DNA from: Burkholderia glumae LMG 2196 = ATCC 33617
GTDB taxonomy: Bacteria; Pseudomonadota; Gammaproteobacteria; Burkholderiales; Burkholderiaceae
Direction: 5' to 3'
Length of the DNA: 64,000 bases
NCBI RefSeq assembly: GCF_000960995.1
Contig: NZ_CP009435.1
Coordinates: 3,286,001-3,350,000, forward strand
Shown: positions 60,332 through 64,000 of the stretch, piece by piece
Position numbering within the stretch: position 1 is the stretch's first letter
Layout: every line of letters starts with the position of its first letter
Position numbers and translations under genes: made by a program
The notes under the pieces: generated by a model
What the model saw: the letters and a program-made list of their open reading frames with translations, nothing else
Told to the model about the DNA's origin: nothing
Databases searched by the model: none

Positions 60332-63300
60332 TCAGACGGTTTTCAGGGCGGCGGCGGCGCCGCGCGCGCCTTGCGCGAGGCCGCCGAGCTGCTGCGCGGC
60401 GGACTTCAGCGCGGCGGCCCGGGACAGCGCCGCCTGCGCGCCGGCCGGCAGTGCGCTGCCGAGCGCCTGCTGCGCCGCGCCGAGCCCCTGCGAAGCGAGC
60501 GCGCCGCTCAATCCGGCGGTGCCGCCCGAGGCCAGCGAGCCGGCCATTCCGGCCACGCCGCCCAGCCCGCCCGCCTTGCCGAGCGCGCCCGAGGCGAGCG
60601 AGCCCAACGCGCCGGCCGCGCCGGGCAGGCCGCCGAGGCCGCCCGCCGGCGCGCCACCGGCCGCCTTGGCCACGGCCCCGGCCGACGACGCCAGCGCTGC
60701 TGCCGACGGCAGCAGCGAGCCGAGCTGCGCTTGCGCGGCGGCGCCAGCCTCGGCGCCGCGATTTGCGGTGTCCTCGGGCGCGGGCCAGACCGGCAGCTTG
60801 AACGCGCTGGCCTTGTCGGCCTGCGAGCGCGGGTCCTGGCCGAACACCACCTGCACCACGCCGGGCGGCAGCCCGCTCACCACGGTCTTGCCGCTCGCGT
60901 CGAGCGCACCCTGGCGCAGCACGCCGCCATTGGCGTCGAGCACCGAGAACTTGCCGCCCTTCACGGCCTCGCCATTCGCGTACTGGTGCAGCAGTTCGAG
61001 CTGGCCCGGCTGGTCGGGGCGCGCGGAAGGCAGCGGGTAGCCCATGCTGGCCGGACCCGCGAACACGTGCGAGGCACCCTTCACGTCGACCTTGCCGGGC
61101 GTGTGGATCTCGATGTTGCCGCCGCTCAGGCGGATGTAGCCGCCGCCGCTCGTCAGCAGAATGCCCTGGTCGGCGGCCAGTTGTACCTGGTCGGTGGCGG
61201 ACAGCATCTTCACGGTCTTCTGCGCGCTCAGCTCGATGTTGTCGTCCTGCGCCTGGATCTCCACCTTGCCCTTGGCCGCGAACAGCTTCATGCCGGCGTT
61301 CTGCACGAACAGGCTCAGCTTCTGGCCGATGCTCGCGACCAGCGACTTGCCGGCGGCCAGGTGCGTGCTCTGCGCGCTGACGAAGTTCACGTGCCGGGTG
61401 GCGGCCAGGTGGATCGACTGCTTCGACGACAGCGCGATGCCGGCCGGGCTGCCGAACACCATCACCGGCTGCTGGAACACGTTGGCGCTGCCGGTGCCGC
61501 CGCCCGCGGTGTTGCCGCCCGAGGCGGCGGCGCCCGTCGCGGTGTGCTGCGTCGCATCGGTCAGCGCGCGCATCGCGTCGTGCGCGTCCTGCAGGCTCTC
61601 GGCCTGATGCTGCACGCTCGCCCCCGACATCGCCTCGACGAGGCTCTCGGCACTGACGAGCTGCTGCTGCGTTTCAGCGACGTCGAGCGGCTGGCTCGCG
61701 GCCGTCTTCGGATGGGTGCTCAGGTAGAGGCCCTGGCTCGCGCGCAGCGCGCCGTAGTCGTCGGTGCGCAGGTCGAAGCCGCTGCCGACATAAGCACCGC
61801 GCGCATTACCTGACTGTTCGATCAGATAGCCCAGATGCAGCAGGCTGTTCGCGCTGCTGCTCATCAGTTGCACGCGGTTCTGGCCGGTGGCGTCGTCCAT
61901 CACCATCTGGTTGTAGCCGCTGCCGCCGTACTCCTTGGAACGATGGCCGGACAGGATGCCGTTGCTGTGCCACTGCGGCTTGACCGCGCCGTTGTAGACG
62001 CGCGCGACCGCGAGCGGCCGGTCGCAATCGCCGCCCACGTGGTCGATCAGCACTTCCTCGCCCACCCGCGGCATGTGCACGCCGCCGTAGCCGCCGCCGG
62101 TATCGGCCTGCACCACGCGCACCCAGGTCGAGGCACCCTGGTCGCCGGGATTCACGCGATCCCAGACGAACCGCACGCGAATCCGGTTCAGCTCGTCGGT
62201 ATAGACTTCCTCGCCGTCCGGCCCGACCACGATGGCGGTCTCCAGGTGCATCTCGGGCTTGCGATGCTCGAACGGGCTGCGGTACGGCACGCTGGTGCGC
62301 TGCGCCTCCACCTCGACGCGATAGAAGCCCACCGAGCCGTCGGCATGCGCGATGGCGGCCGCCGCGCCGCCGTCGGCGGCACGCGCCTCGGCCAGCTCGG
62401 TTTCGAGGCTGTGCGGAAAATGCGGCGCGCCGGTCACGGGCAGGTTGTTCTCGATCCACCATGCCACCTCGATCGTGGCGAACTCGCGCTGCGCGGCGGG
62501 ATCGGCGTCGTGGACGGGATGGTCGGCCAGCGTGAAGCGCCGGCCGGCATCGAGCGCGCGCACGCCGCCCGCGCCGTGAAAGCGCTTGGCGCGCGACTCC
62601 CATTCCTCCATGCGGATTTGCGCGAGCCGGTCGCCGTGCGACTGCTCGCCGAAGGTGTAGGCGCCGGTGTAGTCGTACACCTCCAGCTGGGCGGGCAGTG
62701 CGCCCTGCTGGTCCATGGTCGGCGTGAGCGTGCCCTTCGGATTGCCGGATACGGCGGGGTTCTTGTAGTCGAACGTGCGCGTGGTCAACGAGACGCTCTG
62801 CAGCGTGCGCGTGCCGGACCATTGGGTGAGCGCGTCGGTCTCGGCGCCGGTGGCCATCCGCGCGAACGACACGCTGCGCGGTGCGAGTTCCGGCAGCGAG
62901 GTGATGGCGTCGGTCACGACCAGCGTATGCGATTTGCCGTCGCTGCCCTGTTCCCAGTAACCGTAGAGCCCCTCGCTCTCCAGCAGCCGGTGGACGAAGT
63001 TCCAGTCGGTCTCGTGCTGGCGCGTGTAGGAGCGGCTGGCGAGTGGCTGAGAGAGCGCGAAACGGAAACGGCCGTTCGCCTGCGGATGGGCGTTGAACAC
63101 GTCGGTGATGATCGCGTCGGCGCTCTTGTCGATCCAGATCTTCTGGTCGCGCCGGAAGTGCAGCAGGTGCAGCCACGCATTGATCGTCAGCTGGTAGGTG
63201 GTCAGCCCGCCGTCGGCGCCGAGCCGGCGCGCGGTGAACACGTGGCCCTGGATCGGCCGGTAGCGCTGGTCCGCCTGCTGGAGCCACAGCGTGACGGGCT

Positions 63301-63502
63301 GCGCGATCAGCGATTTCAGCGGCAAGTCGTCGTGGCTGGAGACGACGTCGAGCGTGAAGCCGTAGTCGCGCCCCAGCCTCGAACGGCCGACGACGCGTTG
63401 CACGACCAATTGGTCCGGTCCCAGCGGAGTATCGAGCTTCACGAGCCGGTCCTGCTGAATCACACCGGCCTGGATCGCCTCCGCGATATCCTGCACGTTC
63501 AT
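60332..63502 (-). CDS. vgrG: Type VI secretion spike protein VgrG
   Basis: 1056 residues. The N-terminal gp27-like domain (about 15-390) has LVVQRVVGRSRLGRDYGFTL, YRPIQGHVFTARRLGADGG and QHETDWNFVHRLLESEGLYG. The gp5-like OB fold follows (about 425-520; YTDELNRIRVRFVWDR, WVRVVQADTGGGYGGVHMPR, GEEVLIDHVGGDCDRPLAV). A DUF2345-type beta region comes next (about 675-805; SKQSIHLAATRHVNFVSAQS, VEIQAQDDNIELSAQKTV). The last about 145 residues are Ala/Gly/Leu-rich. The protein caps the T6SS tube and carries effectors; those downstream are broken. Core T6SS genes are not in the window. Confidence 0.95.
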   Translation of the reverse strand: MNVQDIAEAIQAGVIQQDRLVKLDTPLGPDQLVVQRVVGRSRLGRDYGFTLDVVSSHDDLPLKSLIAQPVTLWLQQADQRYRPIQGHVFTARRLGADGGLTTYQLTINAWLHLLHFRRDQKIWIDKSADAIITDVFNAHPQANGRFRFALSQPLASRSYTRQHETDWNFVHRLLESEGLYGYWEQGSDGKSHTLVVTDAITSLPELAPRSVSFARMATGAETDALTQWSGTRTLQSVSLTTRTFDYKNPAVSGNPKGTLTPTMDQQGALPAQLEVYDYTGAYTFGEQSHGDRLAQIRMEEWESRAKRFHGAGGVRALDAGRRFTLADHPVHDADPAAQREFATIEVAWWIENNLPVTGAPHFPHSLETELAEARAADGGAAAAIAHADGSVGFYRVEVEAQRTSVPYRSPFEHRKPEMHLETAIVVGPDGEEVYTDELNRIRVRFVWDRVNPGDQGASTWVRVVQADTGGGYGGVHMPRVGEEVLIDHVGGDCDRPLAVARVYNGAVKPQWHSNGILSGHRSKEYGGSGYNQMVMDDATGQNRVQLMSSSANSLLHLGYLIEQSGNARGAYVGSGFDLRTDDYGALRASQGLYLSTHPKTAASQPLDVAETQQQLVSAESLVEAMSGASVQHQAESLQDAHDAMRALTDATQHTATGAAASGGNTAGGGTGSANVFQQPVMVFGSPAGIALSSKQSIHLAATRHVNFVSAQSTHLAAGKSLVASIGQKLSLFVQNAGMKLFAAKGKVEIQAQDDNIELSAQKTVKMLSATDQVQLAADQGILLTSGGGYIRLSGGNIEIHTPGKVDVKGASHVFAGPASMGYPLPSARPDQPGQLELLHQYANGEAVKGGKFSVLDANGGVLRQGALDASGKTVVSGLPPGVVQVVFGQDPRSQADKASAFKLPVWPAPEDTANRGAEAGAAAQAQLGSLLPSAAALASSAGAVAKAAGGAPAGGLGGLPGAAGALGSLASGALGKAGGLGGVAGMAGSLASGGTAGLSGALASQGLGAAQQALGSALPAGAQAALSRAAALKSAAQQLGGLAQGARGAAAALKTV

Positions 63503-63738
63503 GGTGGTTCGCCCTTCTTCTTATCCAGCGCTCTCGGCAAGCGTCTGATCGAATCGACGGGCGATTGTAACCGGCCAGCCGGCGATTCGCGAACCGTGCG
63601 GGCGTGACGATGGCTATGGGCTCCGCTCGCCCGATCACGGCCGTGACAATCGGCCGACTGATCAGAAATTAATACCTCGACGAATCACGCGATATGTAAA
63701 TCCTGCCGATTTTTCTCAATCGTGATATCGGCCCCGAT

Positions 63739-64000
63739 TCAGCTTTTCGCGTGGTCGGGCAGCAGTTCGTAGGTCAGTTCGAGCCGATAGGCGAGCGCGA
63801 TGAACAGGCTCTGTGCGAGTCCCATGGTGCTGGTCAGCGAGCGAAAGCCGAAGGTGTCGGACTCCTGCAGCAGCAGCGCTGCGTCGGCGCGGCTCGCCAG
63901 CGCATTGAGCCGGCTGTCGGTGATCGCGATCAGCGCCGCGCCGCGCCGCAGGGCGTCCTCGACGATCTGCTGGGTCTCCTGCGCATACGGCGCGAACGAC
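63739..64000 (-). CDS. Second RpiR-family regulator, C-terminal part
   Basis: Runs off the right edge of the window; the last 86 residues are seen. SFAPYAQETQQIVEDAL, LIAITDSRLNALASRADAAL, FGFRSLTSTMGLAQSLF and IALAYRLEL match the SIS domain of the iolR product at 18592-19470 segment by segment, so the two are clear paralogues. The promoter and target are outside the window. Divergence or convergence with vgrG cannot be tied to function. Confidence 0.85.
   Translation of the reverse strand, partial: SFAPYAQETQQIVEDALRRGAALIAITDSRLNALASRADAALLLQESDTFGFRSLTSTMGLAQSLFIALAYRLELTYELLPDHAKS

Overview
The window is GC-rich and carries chromosomal housekeeping genes (uvrD, valS, galU, alaS, glnS) with protein sequences typical of Burkholderia, probably a plant- or soil-associated member. 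The species is not fixed by anything I can see. Gene density is high, many neighbours overlap by ATGA, and three lower-GC islands (about 38.7-41.5 kb, 54.4-55.3 kb and 58.8-60.0 kb) hold acquired or decaying DNA.

Layout. 0-7.8 kb: end of a fosmidomycin-resistance-type exporter, an MTA/SAH nucleosidase coupled to uvrD, then valS and galU. 7.9-15.3 kb (minus strand): a 621-residue protein with a possible nucleotidyltransferase signature, a DUF4136-type lipoprotein, and a three-gene signalling operon (response regulator, secreted LysM/FecR protein, CHASE2-PAS histidine kinase). 16.1-28.7 kb: tusA, then an inositol catabolism locus. There, two MocA-type dehydrogenases and an RpiR-type repressor run leftward, and an ABC sugar transporter plus iolC(-DUF2090), iolD, iolE and iolB run rightward from a shared control region carrying a GGAA-N6-TTCC palindrome. 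28.7-30.4 kb: thioesterase, YbjQ and Nudix genes.

30.5-38.7 kb: a pentose locus. xylFGH, a xylose-dehydrogenase-like SDR and a sugar lactonase form one leftward operon, facing a XylR-type activator that is coupled to an aldose 1-epimerase through a TTG start. Together these could take D-xylose in and oxidise it to xylonate. 38.7-41.5 kb: a decayed aldehyde dehydrogenase and its divergent LysR regulator, an intact aegerolysin-family gene resembling the 14-kDa Cry34/Gpp34 insecticidal subunit, and a small Asp-box protein remnant.

41.5-54.4 kb: alaS, a class III CoA-transferase, a glycine-zipper lipoprotein, glnS, a Nudix hydrolase, a di-haem peroxidase, an AcpA-type phosphoesterase and a TctE/TctD-like two-component pair. 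54.4-58.0 kb: a complete IS5-family element sitting directly upstream of that pair, a frameshifted solute-binding protein and an ACS-family transporter. 58.3-64 kb: a GNAT acetyltransferase, then a type VI secretion effector locus. In it vgrG is intact, but its effector gene survives only as an N-terminal piece and a colicin-E3-like C-terminal piece separated by a dead transposase, while the overlapping immunity-type gene is intact. The window ends inside a second RpiR-family regulator.

I saw no tRNA, rRNA or CRISPR array.
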